Below, one piece after another: positions 7,952-16,920 of a stretch of DNA of 64,000 nt. The translations under genes and the position numbers were made by a program. The notes beneath the pieces are model-generated. The model made no database searches. It saw nothing but the letters and a program-made list of their open reading frames with translations, and was not told where the DNA came from. How positions within the stretch are numbered: the stretch's first letter is position 1; every line of letters begins with the position of its first letter. Source of the stretch: Clostridiales bacterium (GTDB taxonomy: Bacteria; Bacillota; Clostridia; Christensenellales; UBA1242); NCBI GenBank assembly GCA_003522085.1, contig DPGI01000009.1:154400-218399 (forward strand). Reading direction: 5' to 3'.

Positions 7952-9484
7952 ATGTCAAAAAATATTGGAAGGGGGACCATAATTTTAATTGCAAGCGGGA
8001 TTTTGTGCAAGGCGCTAGGGGCGCTTTTTAGACTTCCGCTTACTTCTATTTTGGGCATTGAGGGCATCGGCGTTTTTCAAATGGTTATGGCCGTCTATTC
8101 ATTTGCGCTTGTTTTAACAAGCGGCGGCGTGGCGGCGACTCTTTCTAAATATGTGTCGCAAGCCAGGGCGCGCGGAGACTGGGGAAAGATCAAATCTCTT
8201 CTGAGATCGGCGCTTATTTATTCTTTAACTGGCGGAATAATTGTGGGCGGAATAATTTTCGCTTTTGCCGGCGGAATTTCTGCTGTTCAATCAATTCCGG
8301 ATGGGGTGCTGAGTTATCGCTTGATGATTTTGCTTGTTCCTTTTGGCGGAATAATCGCTGCGGTAAGGGGAGTGTTTCAAGGATATGAAAACATGACACC
8401 AACAGCCGTAAGTCAAGTTTTAGAACAAGGTGGCAAGTTTGGATTTGGGCTGCTGTTTGCTTTTTTGTTTGGCAAAAAAGGTTTGGCGGCTGGTGTTTTT
8501 GGTGCGTTTTTAGGCATAACGATAAGTGAAGTAATCGTAATAATGGTCCTTTCAATATATATGAAAATGCGCGGAAGAAATAACAAAAATGTGCTGTCTA
8601 AAACAAAAACGGCTTTTGTTAAAGACACGGCTACGCTGTCTTTGGGATTGTCGATTATGCCGCTTGTGTCGGCTATTGACAGTTTTATCATTGTTTCAAG
8701 GCTGATGCTTGCTGGTTTTTCGGCCGAAAACGCAACTGCTTTATTTGGACTTCAAACGGGAGTCGTCGGCGCGCTGATGAATTTTCCACTTATTCTTTCT
8801 TCGTCTATTTCTGTCGCGCTGTTGCCGTCTGTTTCATATGACGAAGCAGCGCTTAGCGAGCAAAGTCAAAATTCTATTTCAAAAACACTCAAAATCATGT
8901 GGCTTGTGCTTATGCCACTTTCGGTCGGAATCGCGTCCATTTCGAGACCGCTTTATAGTTTAATCTACCCAAATTTAGACAAAAATTTACTAGACTTCGC
9001 TGTCAATTTAACCTATTTGGGTGCTGTTTCAACCATAGTCACGGCGCTTATGCAATTTTTTGTTACTTTACTGCAAGCGAAGGGGCTGTTTAGATATTGC
9101 ATGTTAAGTTATCTGGTTGCAGGGGTGGCAAAAATCCTTTGCGTTTATTTTTTGTGTGCCATCGAAAGTGTGAATATTTATGGAATTGCGGTGGGAAACA
9201 TTGCGTTTGCAAGCATAGTTGTGATTATGGCGCTTGTCAGAAACAAGCGCAAGGTTTCGGTGGGATTTTTTGATTTGGTGCTGCCACTTTTGTCTGCTGT
9301 CGCTATGAATTTGGCGATTTTAAGGCTGCTTAGCCTGACAAGTTTTTCGCCGATTGTGCAAGTGGTGCTTAGTATTGCACTTGGCGGCGTTATATATGTT
9401 GTTTCCACGCTTCCGACCAGCAGTGAAATCGTTAAAGATTATGTGAAAGCGAAAAATAAAAAGCAAGAAAAAAAGCCAAACTGA
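7952..9484 (+). CDS. SpoVB/MurJ-type lipid flippase (MOP superfamily)
   Basis: A 510-aa integral membrane protein with about 14 hydrophobic segments. It starts with the family pattern GTIILIASGILCKALGALFR, followed by IGVFQM and later FQGYENMTPTAVSQ, typical of the SpoVB branch of polysaccharide/lipid II flippases. Such proteins move undecaprenyl-linked cell-wall or polysaccharide precursors across the membrane. SpoVB acts in spore cortex synthesis, but the branch also has vegetative members, so the name alone does not prove sporulation. It stands alone in the middle of unknown genes. The basic tail (KAKNKKQEKKPN) is cytoplasmic. Confidence 0.85.
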   Translation: MSKNIGRGTIILIASGILCKALGALFRLPLTSILGIEGIGVFQMVMAVYSFALVLTSGGVAATLSKYVSQARARGDWGKIKSLLRSALIYSLTGGIIVGGIIFAFAGGISAVQSIPDGVLSYRLMILLVPFGGIIAAVRGVFQGYENMTPTAVSQVLEQGGKFGFGLLFAFLFGKKGLAAGVFGAFLGITISEVIVIMVLSIYMKMRGRNNKNVLSKTKTAFVKDTATLSLGLSIMPLVSAIDSFIIVSRLMLAGFSAENATALFGLQTGVVGALMNFPLILSSSISVALLPSVSYDEAALSEQSQNSISKTLKIMWLVLMPLSVGIASISRPLYSLIYPNLDKNLLDFAVNLTYLGAVSTIVTALMQFFVTLLQAKGLFRYCMLSYLVAGVAKILCVYFLCAIESVNIYGIAVGNIAFASIVVIMALVRNKRKVSVGFFDLVLPLLSAVAMNLAILRLLSLTSFSPIVQVVLSIALGGVIYVVSTLPTSSEIVKDYVKAKNKKQEKKPN

Positions 9485-9503
9485 AATATCTTTGAAAATC
9501 AGT

Positions 9504-9531
9504 TTGTTTGATTGATAAAGTTTGATAAAAT
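9504..9531 (+). promoter_or_regulatory. Promoter giving a predicted leaderless mRNA
   Basis: TTGTTT (9504-9509), 16-nt spacer, TAAAAT (9526-9531) with an extended TG. The predicted start coincides with ATG 9538. Confidence 0.6.
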
Positions 9532-9537
9532 ATTGTC

Positions 9538-10470
9538 ATGACAGATTTACTCAAACTTGACAATAACATAGTTATTGCTCCTATGGCGGGATACAGCGAT
9601 GTGGGATTCCGCTCTATTTGTTGTGACTTTGGTTCGGGTGCGACGTTTACCGAAATGTTGTCGGCACAGGCTATGCTTTACGGCAACAAAAAGACGCAAG
9701 ATATGACATTTAGATATCCAACTGAAAAGTGTGTAATCGCTCAGATTTTTGGAAATGATCCAATTGTTATGGCGCGCGCAGTTGGCAATCCGATATTAGA
9801 TGGGTTTGAAGGCATAGATATAAACATGGGTTGCCCAGCGCCAAAAGTTGTAAAAAACGGCGAAGGCTCGGCGCTTTTGAAGAATTTGCCACTTGCGGGA
9901 AGAATCATTCAGGCGTGCAAAAAAGAGGCGGGAATGCGTCCGCTTAGTGTGAAGGTTAGGTTGGGCTTTAATGAAAACAACATCACCGAAATCGCAAAAA
10001 TGTGTGAAGAGAGCGGAGCAGATTTTATCACTGTTCATGGCAGAACGACCAAGCAAATGTTTGCGGGCGAAGTTGATTATGATTCAATCGCAAAAGCAAA
10101 ACAAAGCGTTTCGATTCCGGTTTTCGGAAATGGGAATGTGACAGATAAACATAGTTATGAAAAAATGCTTTCGACGGGAGTTGACGGTATTATGATTGGC
10201 AGAGGTGTTGTTGGCAAACCTTGGCTGATAGCCGATTTGCTTGACAAACCTTATGTTATTTCGCCGATTGAGGCAATAAAAAAACATGTTGAAATTTTGC
10301 GAAAATATTATCCGGAGCAATGGATTGTTTTGTTTATGCGAAAGCATTTTATCGCATATGCCTCTGCCTTTAAAGGTGGGGCGAAAAGCAAGATTGCGCT
10401 TTCGACCAGTCAAAGCATTGATGAAAGTTTAAATATATTGCAAGAACTTTATAATCATTTTGAAATTTAA
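9538..10470 (+). CDS. dus: tRNA-dihydrouridine synthase
   Basis: A 310-aa FMN-dependent enzyme that reduces uridine to dihydrouridine in tRNA D-loops. It shows the family signature NIVIAPMAGYSDVGFRSI and the active-site cysteine C99 in INMGCPAPKVVKNGEGSALL. KVRLGF, HGRT and GNGNV.. with IGRG complete the flavin-binding barrel. The shortened C-terminal helical domain binds tRNA. It resembles the DusB branch. It is transcribed on its own, just upstream of pgk. Confidence 0.93.
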   Translation: MTDLLKLDNNIVIAPMAGYSDVGFRSICCDFGSGATFTEMLSAQAMLYGNKKTQDMTFRYPTEKCVIAQIFGNDPIVMARAVGNPILDGFEGIDINMGCPAPKVVKNGEGSALLKNLPLAGRIIQACKKEAGMRPLSVKVRLGFNENNITEIAKMCEESGADFITVHGRTTKQMFAGEVDYDSIAKAKQSVSIPVFGNGNVTDKHSYEKMLSTGVDGIMIGRGVVGKPWLIADLLDKPYVISPIEAIKKHVEILRKYYPEQWIVLFMRKHFIAYASAFKGGAKSKIALSTSQSIDESLNILQELYNHFEI

Positions 10471-10505
10471 ACAAAAAAGTGTATATTATTTTTAGGAGGC
10501 TTTAT

Positions 10506-11687
10506 ATGAAAAGAAGCATCAGAGATTTAGTCAACCTTGAAGGCAAACGGGTGTTTTTAAGAACAGACTTCAACTTACCTATGGACAATGCTGGTAGAAT
10601 TACAGATACGACAAGACTGATCAGCGAATTACCTACGATAAGATTTTTGGTTGAACGCGGCGCGCGCGTTATTATTTGCTCGCACCTTGGCAGACCAAAG
10701 GGGTTTGATTTTAGGCTTTCTTTGTGGCCAATCTCGCTGATTTTAATGAAATATTTTCCTGGAAAAGTTTCGTTTGCGCACAAAGTAGTTGGCGATGAAG
10801 TTAAAAAACAAGTTGAATGCATGTCAAACGGCTCAATCCTGCTTTTAGAAAATGTTAGATTTTACAAAGAAGAAACTGAAAACGATCCTGAGTTTTCAAA
10901 AGAACTTGCTTCGCTTGCAGACATTTATGTAAACGATGCGTTTGGTGTTATCCACAGAAAGCACGCATCGACTTATGGCGTTGCAAGACTTTTGCCAAAT
11001 GCAATTGGATTTTTGGTTGAAAATGAACTCAACATTATTACAAACGCGTTAAAAAATCCACAACAACCTTTCATCGCTATCTTTGGTGGAGCAAAGGTTG
11101 AAGATAAAATTTCGGCAATTTTAAATATTCTCAAAACTGCCGACATTATTTTGGTTGGCGGAGCGATGGCTTATTCGTTTATGATGGCAAAAAATCAAAC
11201 CATCGGCCGCAGTTTTTCAAGCTTAAACAGCGTCACAATCGCAAAGCAGATTTTGGAAGAAGCCCAAAAAGCGGGCAAGCGAATTGTGCTTCCTGTTGAC
11301 CATATAGCATATATGTATGGTGACAAAAAACGCAAGACTTTTGTTACTGAAGTTTTGTCAGGCGAAATGGTCGGCTGTGATATTGGTCCTAAGACAATCA
11401 AACTTTTTTCCGAAGAGATAGGAAAGGCAAAACAAGTTATTTGGAACGGACCGCTTGGAATGTATGAAGAACCAAAATTCCAAAAAGGAACATTTGAAAT
11501 AGCAAAAATAATTGGTCATAGCACCGCTTATTCAATAGTTGGCGGTGGAGATAGCGCAAGTGCGGTTAAACAGGCGCATTGTCTTAGAATGATAAATCAT
11601 GTTTCAACAGGCGGAGGAGCTACACTTAAACTTATGGGCGGTGAATCTTTGCCAGGGATCGAAGTAATTCAGGAGAAATCAGTATGA
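10506..11687 (+). CDS. pgk: Phosphoglycerate kinase
   Basis: A 393-aa glycolytic enzyme that makes ATP from 1,3-bisphosphoglycerate. N-domain: RTDFNLPM, ICSHLGRPKG and ENVRFY. Nucleotide domain: GGAKVEDKI, NGPLGMYE and GGGDSASA, followed by STGGGA. ATG 10506 has AGGAGG at the proper distance; in-frame upstream codons lie in the leader. Its stop overlaps the tpiA start (ATGA), so the two lower-glycolysis genes are translationally coupled. gapA is not in the window. Confidence 0.97.
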   Translation: MKRSIRDLVNLEGKRVFLRTDFNLPMDNAGRITDTTRLISELPTIRFLVERGARVIICSHLGRPKGFDFRLSLWPISLILMKYFPGKVSFAHKVVGDEVKKQVECMSNGSILLLENVRFYKEETENDPEFSKELASLADIYVNDAFGVIHRKHASTYGVARLLPNAIGFLVENELNIITNALKNPQQPFIAIFGGAKVEDKISAILNILKTADIILVGGAMAYSFMMAKNQTIGRSFSSLNSVTIAKQILEEAQKAGKRIVLPVDHIAYMYGDKKRKTFVTEVLSGEMVGCDIGPKTIKLFSEEIGKAKQVIWNGPLGMYEEPKFQKGTFEIAKIIGHSTAYSIVGGGDSASAVKQAHCLRMINHVSTGGGATLKLMGGESLPGIEVIQEKSV

Positions 11688-12433
11688 AAAAATTGATTAT
11701 TGCAAATTTAAAAATGAACCAAAATGCAACTGAAGCAAAATTGTATTTCACAAAACTTGTTGCGGGGTTTACAAGTCAAAAATGTGACTTAGTTGTTTGC
11801 CCAAGTTATGTTGCATTGCCAATAGCAAACTATTTGACAGTTGGCAGTCCAATCAAACTAGGCGCGCAAAATGTCAGCGACGAAGAAAACGGCGCACACA
11901 CTGGCGAAATCAGCGCAAGCATGCTTAAAGACATTGGCGCAGAATACGTTATTGTCGGACACAGCGAAAGAAGAACCAAGTTTAAAGAAAGCGATAAACT
12001 TATAAATAAAAAGATTAAATTTGCGCTTAAATACAGACTAAAATGTGTGCTTTGCATTGGCGAAAGCCTTGCAGATAGAAACAGCGGAAAAACTTATGAA
12101 ATATTAAAGAAGCAACTCGATGAAGATTTGCGCGGACTTTATGAAAACGAACTTGAAAGCGTTGTCATCGCATATGAGCCAGTTTGGGCCATTGGGACGG
12201 GCAACAATGCATCAGTTAAAGATGTGGAACTTGCCGCAAGGCAAATCAGAAAAGTTGTTTATGAAAACTTCTCAGAAAAGGCAAGCCGTGACATTCAAGT
12301 TGTTTATGGCGGAAGTTTAAACGAGAAAATTTATGCCGCACTTATTTCGGCAAGTGGAATTGATGGCGGGCTGTTTGGCGGTTCATCACTAAGCGCAAAC
12401 TCATTTTTAAATATGATAAATTCATTAAAATAA
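11684..12433 (+). CDS. tpiA: Triosephosphate isomerase
   Basis: A 249-aa TIM barrel that interconverts DHAP and glyceraldehyde 3-phosphate. Catalytic Lys is in NLKMN, His in IVGHSERR and Glu in AYEPVWAIGTG. The phosphate loop is YGGSLN and the C-terminal signature GGLFGGSSL. It overlaps pgk by 4 nt behind CAGGAG. Confidence 0.97.
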   Translation: MKKLIIANLKMNQNATEAKLYFTKLVAGFTSQKCDLVVCPSYVALPIANYLTVGSPIKLGAQNVSDEENGAHTGEISASMLKDIGAEYVIVGHSERRTKFKESDKLINKKIKFALKYRLKCVLCIGESLADRNSGKTYEILKKQLDEDLRGLYENELESVVIAYEPVWAIGTGNNASVKDVELAARQIRKVVYENFSEKASRDIQVVYGGSLNEKIYAALISASGIDGGLFGGSSLSANSFLNMINSLK

Positions 12434-12458
12434 CAAAGGCAGTGCGGGCAAATATAAT

Positions 12459-12487
12459 TTGACAAACACCGTCACATAGTTTAATAT
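12459..12487 (+). promoter_or_regulatory. dnaX promoter giving a predicted leaderless mRNA
   Basis: A consensus TTGACA (12459-12464), 17-nt spacer and TAATAT (12482-12487). The predicted start is exactly the dnaX ATG at 12494; no ribosome-binding site is present. Confidence 0.75.
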
Positions 12488-12493
12488 AAAGAT

Positions 12494-13600
12494 ATGGAAA
12501 ATCATTTAGCACTTTACAGAAAATACAGACCACAAACATTTGATGAAGTGGTAGGTCAAGAACACATTACGAAAACTCTGGCAAATCAAATTGTGTCAGA
12601 CAAACTTTCTCACGCCTATCTTTTTACTGGTTCACGCGGAACGGGCAAAACCAGTGTTGCAAAAATCTTTGCAAAGGCAGTTAATTGCACTCACAACGAA
12701 AACGGATCGCCTTGCGGTCAATGCGAAAGTTGCAAGAGAATCAGCGAAGGTCGCGATGTAAACGTAATTGAAATTGACGCTGCTTCAAACAACCGTGTTG
12801 ACGACATAAGAGAATTGCGCGAAAAGGTTAAGTTTGCACCAATAGATGCTAAATACAAAGTTTACATCATCGACGAAGTGCATATGCTTTCAGACAGTGC
12901 ATTCAACGCGCTTTTAAAAACATTGGAAGAACCACCAAAATATGTGATTTTCATTTTGGCGACAACTGAAGTTCACAAACTTCCTGCAACGATTCTTTCA
13001 AGATGTTCTAGATTTGATTTTAGATTGCTTTCAATCGAAAACCTTTGCAAGGTTTTAAACAAAGTTTTTGCAAGTGAAGAAATTACCGCCGAACCAGAAG
13101 CCGTTAAACTTATCGCAGCAAGCGGCGAAGGAAGTGTGAGAGATACTCTTTCAATTGCTGACAGTATAAATGCATATGCAGACGGGAACATCACAAAAGA
13201 AGACGTTTTAAAGGTTTTGGGAACAACCGATCACGACCTTTTGATCGAATTCTTTGACAAAATTATAAACAAAGATATTGGCGGCGTGCTTTCGCTTATA
13301 AGCGAAATTGACGGCAAGGGCAAAAACCTAGCAGTGTTTGCTAAGGATTGCGCTAAACATGCAAGAGATTTGCTTGTTTGCAAAACTTGCAATGAGCCAG
13401 CGGCTATACTCAACTTTCCAGAAGAACTTTTGAAAAAATACACCGCACAAGCTCAAGAAGTTAGCGACAAAGATTTGATTTGCTATATGCAAAATTTTGC
13501 AGCAAGCGAAACCGAACTTAGATATGCACTTTCAACTAGATTGCTGCTTGAAAGCATTGCAATAAATTGCATTAACGGTGAAACCGCAAAAAAAAACTAA
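12494..13600 (+). CDS. dnaX: DNA polymerase III gamma subunit (short dnaX product)
   Basis: The zero frame encodes 368 aa. Walker A is FTGSRGTGKTS, the zinc cysteines lie in CTHNENGSPCGQCESC, Walker B is VYIIDEVHML, and LSRCSRFDFR is the arginine-finger region. These are clamp-loader domains I-III. The frame stops (TAA 13598) one codon after an A9 run (13588-13596). The -1 frame stays open from the run to 13929 and gives the C-terminal part expected of tau, so this frame would yield the short gamma form. The downstream order dnaX-ybaB-recR is standard. A homopolymer sequencing error is the main alternative to programmed frameshifting. Confidence 0.93.
   Translation: MENHLALYRKYRPQTFDEVVGQEHITKTLANQIVSDKLSHAYLFTGSRGTGKTSVAKIFAKAVNCTHNENGSPCGQCESCKRISEGRDVNVIEIDAASNNRVDDIRELREKVKFAPIDAKYKVYIIDEVHMLSDSAFNALLKTLEEPPKYVIFILATTEVHKLPATILSRCSRFDFRLLSIENLCKVLNKVFASEEITAEPEAVKLIAASGEGSVRDTLSIADSINAYADGNITKEDVLKVLGTTDHDLLIEFFDKIINKDIGGVLSLISEIDGKGKNLAVFAKDCAKHARDLLVCKTCNEPAAILNFPEELLKKYTAQAQEVSDKDLICYMQNFAASETELRYALSTRLLLESIAINCINGETAKKN
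13576..13597 (+). promoter_or_regulatory. Predicted dnaX slippery site (A9 run with upstream hairpin)
   Basis: Nine consecutive A (13588-13596) are read as GCA AAA AAA AAC before the TAA stop. A small hairpin CGGT-GAA-ACCG (13576-13586) sits directly upstream. Homopolymeric A runs drive ribosomal or transcriptional slippage in several dnaX genes, including Thermus. A -1 shift here enters the open tau frame. Confidence 0.6.
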
Positions 13601-13929
13601 TTAAACAAGTTGCCTCTAATAACGAGCGTGACATTTGGGGAAAAGTTGTGCTGTTTTTAAAAGAACACCGACATATTGCCATGTTTGTTGCTTGTGGAGA
13701 CATTACAGAAGTTGCTGTGCAAGACGGAAAATTTATTATCACAGCACCAGACAAAACAGTTTATGCGCTGCTCAGCCAAGGTAAGCGAGAAATCGAACGT
13801 GCGCTTTCATGGCAGGGGCTTGAACTTAATGTAGTCATCGAAGAAAAAGAAATCGTGCCGGATAAATTTGAAGACGACAAAAAAGTGCTTTCAAAAATCT
13901 TTGGCAAAAAACTTACAACCATAGAATAA
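13594..13929 (+). CDS. dnaX: Tau-specific C-terminal extension of DnaX, in the -1 frame
   Basis: From the A run the -1 frame is open for about 111 codons (LIKQVASNNERDIWGKVVLF and on to FGKKLTTIE). The first in-frame start after the run (GTG 13648) has no ribosome-binding site, so I do not treat it as a separate gene. The shifted product would total about 478 aa. The tau tail links the clamp loader to the polymerase and helicase. It ends 12 nt before ybaB. Confidence 0.7.
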   Translation, partial: KLIKQVASNNERDIWGKVVLFLKEHRHIAMFVACGDITEVAVQDGKFIITAPDKTVYALLSQGKREIERALSWQGLELNVVIEEKEIVPDKFEDDKKVLSKIFGKKLTTIE

Positions 13930-13941
13930 TTGGAGGAATAT

Positions 13942-14262
13942 ATGGGATACGGATTTGGTGGATTTGGCGGAGGAAATATGCAACAACTCATGCGCCAAGC
14001 ACAAAAAATGCAGCAAGACATGCAACGTGCGCGTGCCGAACTTGACGAAAGAGAATTTACAAGCAGTGTTGGCGGAGGAATGGTTGAACTGACTATGCTT
14101 GGAAACAAGACAGTAAAATCACTTTCCATCAAACCTGAAGTTATTGATCCTGATGACAAAGAAATGCTTGAAGACTTGATTGTAAGCGCGTTTAACGACG
14201 TTATCGCTAAAATCGAAATCGCAGAAAAAGAAACTATGCCTAATATGCCGGGGATGATGTAA
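13942..14262 (+). CDS. ybaB: YbaB/EbfC nucleoid-associated protein
   Basis: A 106-aa protein. It has a Gly/Phe-rich start, then MQQLMRQAQKMQQDMQRARA and the conserved strand region VELTMLGNKTVKSLSIKPEV. YbaB proteins are dimers that bind DNA. ATG 13942 is chosen because TTGGAGG precedes it by 5 nt. The position between dnaX and recR is conserved across bacteria. Confidence 0.92.
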   Translation: MGYGFGGFGGGNMQQLMRQAQKMQQDMQRARAELDEREFTSSVGGGMVELTMLGNKTVKSLSIKPEVIDPDDKEMLEDLIVSAFNDVIAKIEIAEKETMPNMPGMM

Positions 14263-14263
14263 G

Positions 14264-14857
14264 ATGGCAAGATTTGACGAACCTATTGAAAGACTGATTG
14301 AATATTTTCGCTCTTTGCCTGGGGTCGGTTATAAAACTGCACAAAGATATGCCTATTCAATAATCGAAGGCTCAAACGAACGTGCTGAAAACTTTGCAAA
14401 CGCCATAAAAGACGTTAAAAGTAAAATCGGACTTTGCACTAAGTGCGGGAATTATACGGACAAGCCTGTTTGTGATATTTGCGAAAAGCGCAGCGGCAAA
14501 ACTATTTGCGTAGTTAAAGAGCCAAAAGATATTCTTTCAATGGAAAAAATAAAAAACTACGACGGAGTTTATCACGTGTTGTTTGGACTTATAAGTCCGC
14601 TTGAAGGCAAAGGTCCAAATGATATTAAAGTGAAAGAACTTTTAAATCGCATAAACGAACTTGGAACAGAAGAAGTCATTATGGCAACTGATCCAGACGT
14701 TGAAGGCGACGCGACAGCAATGTATATCGCAAAACTTTTAAAGCCAATGGGCATAAAGGTTACGCGTCTTGCTCAAGGAATCTCTATGGGCAGCGATCTT
14801 GAATACGCCGATGAAATTACGCTTTCAAAAGCGATGGAAGGAAGAAGAGAAATTTGA
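14264..14857 (+). CDS. recR: Recombination mediator RecR
   Basis: A 197-aa protein of standard length. Helix-hairpin-helix: FRSLPGVGYKTAQRYAY. C4 zinc finger: CTKCGNYTDKPVCDIC. Toprim domain: ICVVKEPKDILSMEK and MATDPDVEGDATAMYI. The C-terminal Walker-B-like region is TRLAQGISMGSDLEYADE. With RecO and RecF it loads RecA at gaps. It follows ybaB by one base and overlaps argS by 4 nt. Confidence 0.96.
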   Translation: MARFDEPIERLIEYFRSLPGVGYKTAQRYAYSIIEGSNERAENFANAIKDVKSKIGLCTKCGNYTDKPVCDICEKRSGKTICVVKEPKDILSMEKIKNYDGVYHVLFGLISPLEGKGPNDIKVKELLNRINELGTEEVIMATDPDVEGDATAMYIAKLLKPMGIKVTRLAQGISMGSDLEYADEITLSKAMEGRREI

Positions 14858-16590
14858 TTAGAAAACTTTTAGAACAAAAACTTAATAATGCTGCTAAAAC
14901 TGAAAACCTGCCACAATCGTTTTCAGTTTCTTTTTCGGGCATACCTGCAATGTGCGACTTTCAAAGCAACTCATGCTTTGTTTTGGCAAAACAACTTCAT
15001 GCAAACCCACTTGATATAGCGCAAAAAATTGTTGCAAATCTTCAAAATGACGAAGATTTTGTTTTTGAAGCAGTTCGACCTGCATTTATCAACATTAAAC
15101 TCACAGATAAGGGTATAAACAAACTTGCGCAAGATATTAAACTTGACAAAGTTGGTCGCATTGGCGATGGCAAGCGCATATATCTTGACTACGGCGGGCC
15201 AAACTGTGGCAAAGCGATGCACATTGGGCATATGCGCTCGTTTAATATTGGTGAAGCATTTAAACGCCTTTACAAAAAACTTGGCTACGACGTTATCAGC
15301 GACATTTTCTTGGGCGACTGGGGAATGCCAATGGGACTGATTATGGCTATGCTTGAAAAAGAAGGAACGCTTGATGATTACATAGCGGGCAAATTGCCAC
15401 TTACCCTTGATGTGATGAATGTGGCATATCCAAAAGCAAGCAAATTAAAGTCAGAAGACGAAAAGTTTAAGGCGCGCGCCGAAGAGATTACTTTGCTTTT
15501 CCAACACAAAACACAACCTTATTTTGATTTTTGGAAGAGACTTCGAAATACATCGGTTTCGGCAATCAAACAAGTTTGCAAAATGCTTAACATAAGCTTT
15601 GACCTTTGGAACGGCGAAAGCACTGCAAATGAATATATCCCGGAGGTGCTTAAAATATTTAGAGAGAAAAATCTCGTTCGTCAAAGCCAAGGTGCACTTG
15701 TTGTTGACGTGGCACAAGAAGGGGAACAAATTCCTATTCCAAAAAAATCGCCAGACGAAGTTCAGAGATATGAAAATCCTATGCCACCACTTATTTTGCA
15801 AAAGTCAAATGGTGGGGATATGTATGCAACAAGCGACGTTGCAACTATATATTTAAGAAATAAACTTTATCACCCGGACGCTATTCACTATTTCAGTGAC
15901 GCAAGACAAAATCAACATTTTACGCAAGTTTTTAGAGCCTGCAAAATGGCGGGCATATCGCCCGAAAATCAGCAACTTTGGCACACTGGCTTCGGGACGG
16001 TCAACGGCAAGGACGGCAAGGCTTTAAAGACGCGTGATGGCAATAATATGCAACTTCTTGACCTTATGAACATGCTTTATTCTAAGGCTGAAGAAAAGTT
16101 GATTGCAAACGGAACAGAATATGACGAAAACCTTAAACGCCAAATAGGCAATGCCGCTTTAAAGTTTGTTGACCTTTCAAGTAATGTTGAAAAAGATTAT
16201 AACTTTGATATTGACCGCGTGCTTGCCTTTGAAGGGAAAACAGGCCCATACATTCAATACACCGCTTGCAGAATTAAATCTATTTTAAACAAGGCGGGAG
16301 AGTTTGAAGAAAACTTTAACCTTTTGCCAGAACACAGAAAAGTTATTTTGGCGCTGAACAAACTTCAATCAAGTTATGCTTTGAGTTTTGAAGAAAAAAG
16401 TCTAAACAGCATTTGCACAAGCCTTTACGAAGCAGCAAGCGAATTTGCAAGTTTTTACAACACTTGCCATGTCCTTTCTGAACCAGATTTGCAAAAGCGT
16501 TCGGCACATCTTACACTTTTAAAACTTACGCTTGACGCGCTTACAAGAGGCGCAGATATTCTTGGAATTGAAATTCCACAAAAAATGTAG
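14854..16590 (+). CDS. argS: Arginyl-tRNA synthetase
   Basis: A 578-aa class I synthetase charging tRNA-Arg. The N-terminal additional domain ends near residue 85. The HIGH motif is in NCGKAMHIGHMRS, and the KMSKS region is replaced by GKALKTRDGN, as is common in ArgRS. The C-terminal DALR anticodon-binding domain covers the last ~130 residues. The start is TTG at 14854, overlapping the recR stop (TTGA); no better start with a ribosome-binding site is visible. Placing argS after recR is unusual. Confidence 0.93.
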   Translation: MIRKLLEQKLNNAAKTENLPQSFSVSFSGIPAMCDFQSNSCFVLAKQLHANPLDIAQKIVANLQNDEDFVFEAVRPAFINIKLTDKGINKLAQDIKLDKVGRIGDGKRIYLDYGGPNCGKAMHIGHMRSFNIGEAFKRLYKKLGYDVISDIFLGDWGMPMGLIMAMLEKEGTLDDYIAGKLPLTLDVMNVAYPKASKLKSEDEKFKARAEEITLLFQHKTQPYFDFWKRLRNTSVSAIKQVCKMLNISFDLWNGESTANEYIPEVLKIFREKNLVRQSQGALVVDVAQEGEQIPIPKKSPDEVQRYENPMPPLILQKSNGGDMYATSDVATIYLRNKLYHPDAIHYFSDARQNQHFTQVFRACKMAGISPENQQLWHTGFGTVNGKDGKALKTRDGNNMQLLDLMNMLYSKAEEKLIANGTEYDENLKRQIGNAALKFVDLSSNVEKDYNFDIDRVLAFEGKTGPYIQYTACRIKSILNKAGEFEENFNLLPEHRKVILALNKLQSSYALSFEEKSLNSICTSLYEAASEFASFYNTCHVLSEPDLQKRSAHLTLLKLTLDALTRGADILGIEIPQKM

Positions 16591-16642
16591 ATCCCTTTAA
16601 AATAAAGAGAGAAAAATATTTTAATTATTTTTTAAAAAGGTA

Positions 16643-16671
16643 TTTACAAATCAAATTTTTTATGATATTAT
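16643..16671 (+). promoter_or_regulatory. Promoter of the 40-aa peptide gene
   Basis: TTTACA (16643-16648), 17-nt spacer, TATTAT (16666-16671). It precedes an AGGAGGT ribosome-binding site. Confidence 0.7.
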
Positions 16672-16694
16672 CTAGGTATCAATAGGAGGTAGAC

Positions 16695-16817
16695 ATGCCA
16701 GTTTATACATTAAGAATTCCAAAAGAAATGAATATTGTAAGTTACAATCCTGTTCAAGCAGGCAAGACAAAAGAAGCGTCAATCGGCAAAGTTGCAGAAA
16801 AGGGTCTTGAATTATAA
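16695..16817 (+). CDS. Small conserved-looking peptide (40 aa)
   Basis: A 40-aa peptide starting MPVYTLRIPKEMNIVSYNP. It has a strong AGGAGGT 7 nt before the ATG, a good promoter and a terminator right behind it, so it is a complete small transcription unit. It has no signal peptide, Cys cluster or membrane helix. I do not recognise it. It could be a small regulatory or antitoxin-like protein, but nothing proves this. Confidence 0.6.
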   Translation: MPVYTLRIPKEMNIVSYNPVQAGKTKEASIGKVAEKGLEL

Positions 16818-16835
16818 TATATAATTTTTTCTTTA

Positions 16836-16860
16836 AACGAGCGTTTTGCTCGTTTTTTTA
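16836..16860 (+). terminator. Terminator of the 40-aa gene
   Basis: ACGAGC-GTTTT-GCTCGT stem followed by T7. Confidence 0.8.
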
Positions 16861-16920
16861 TGTCATTTTGTTTGCTAAACAATGTTTTGTTGTGCTAAAA
16901 TAAAATAAGTGGAGAGAAAA

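Noticed and set aside
13648..13929. Independent 93-aa gene after dnaX
   Set aside because: No ribosome-binding site before the GTG, and the same frame is open back to the A9 run of dnaX, so it is better read as the tau tail.
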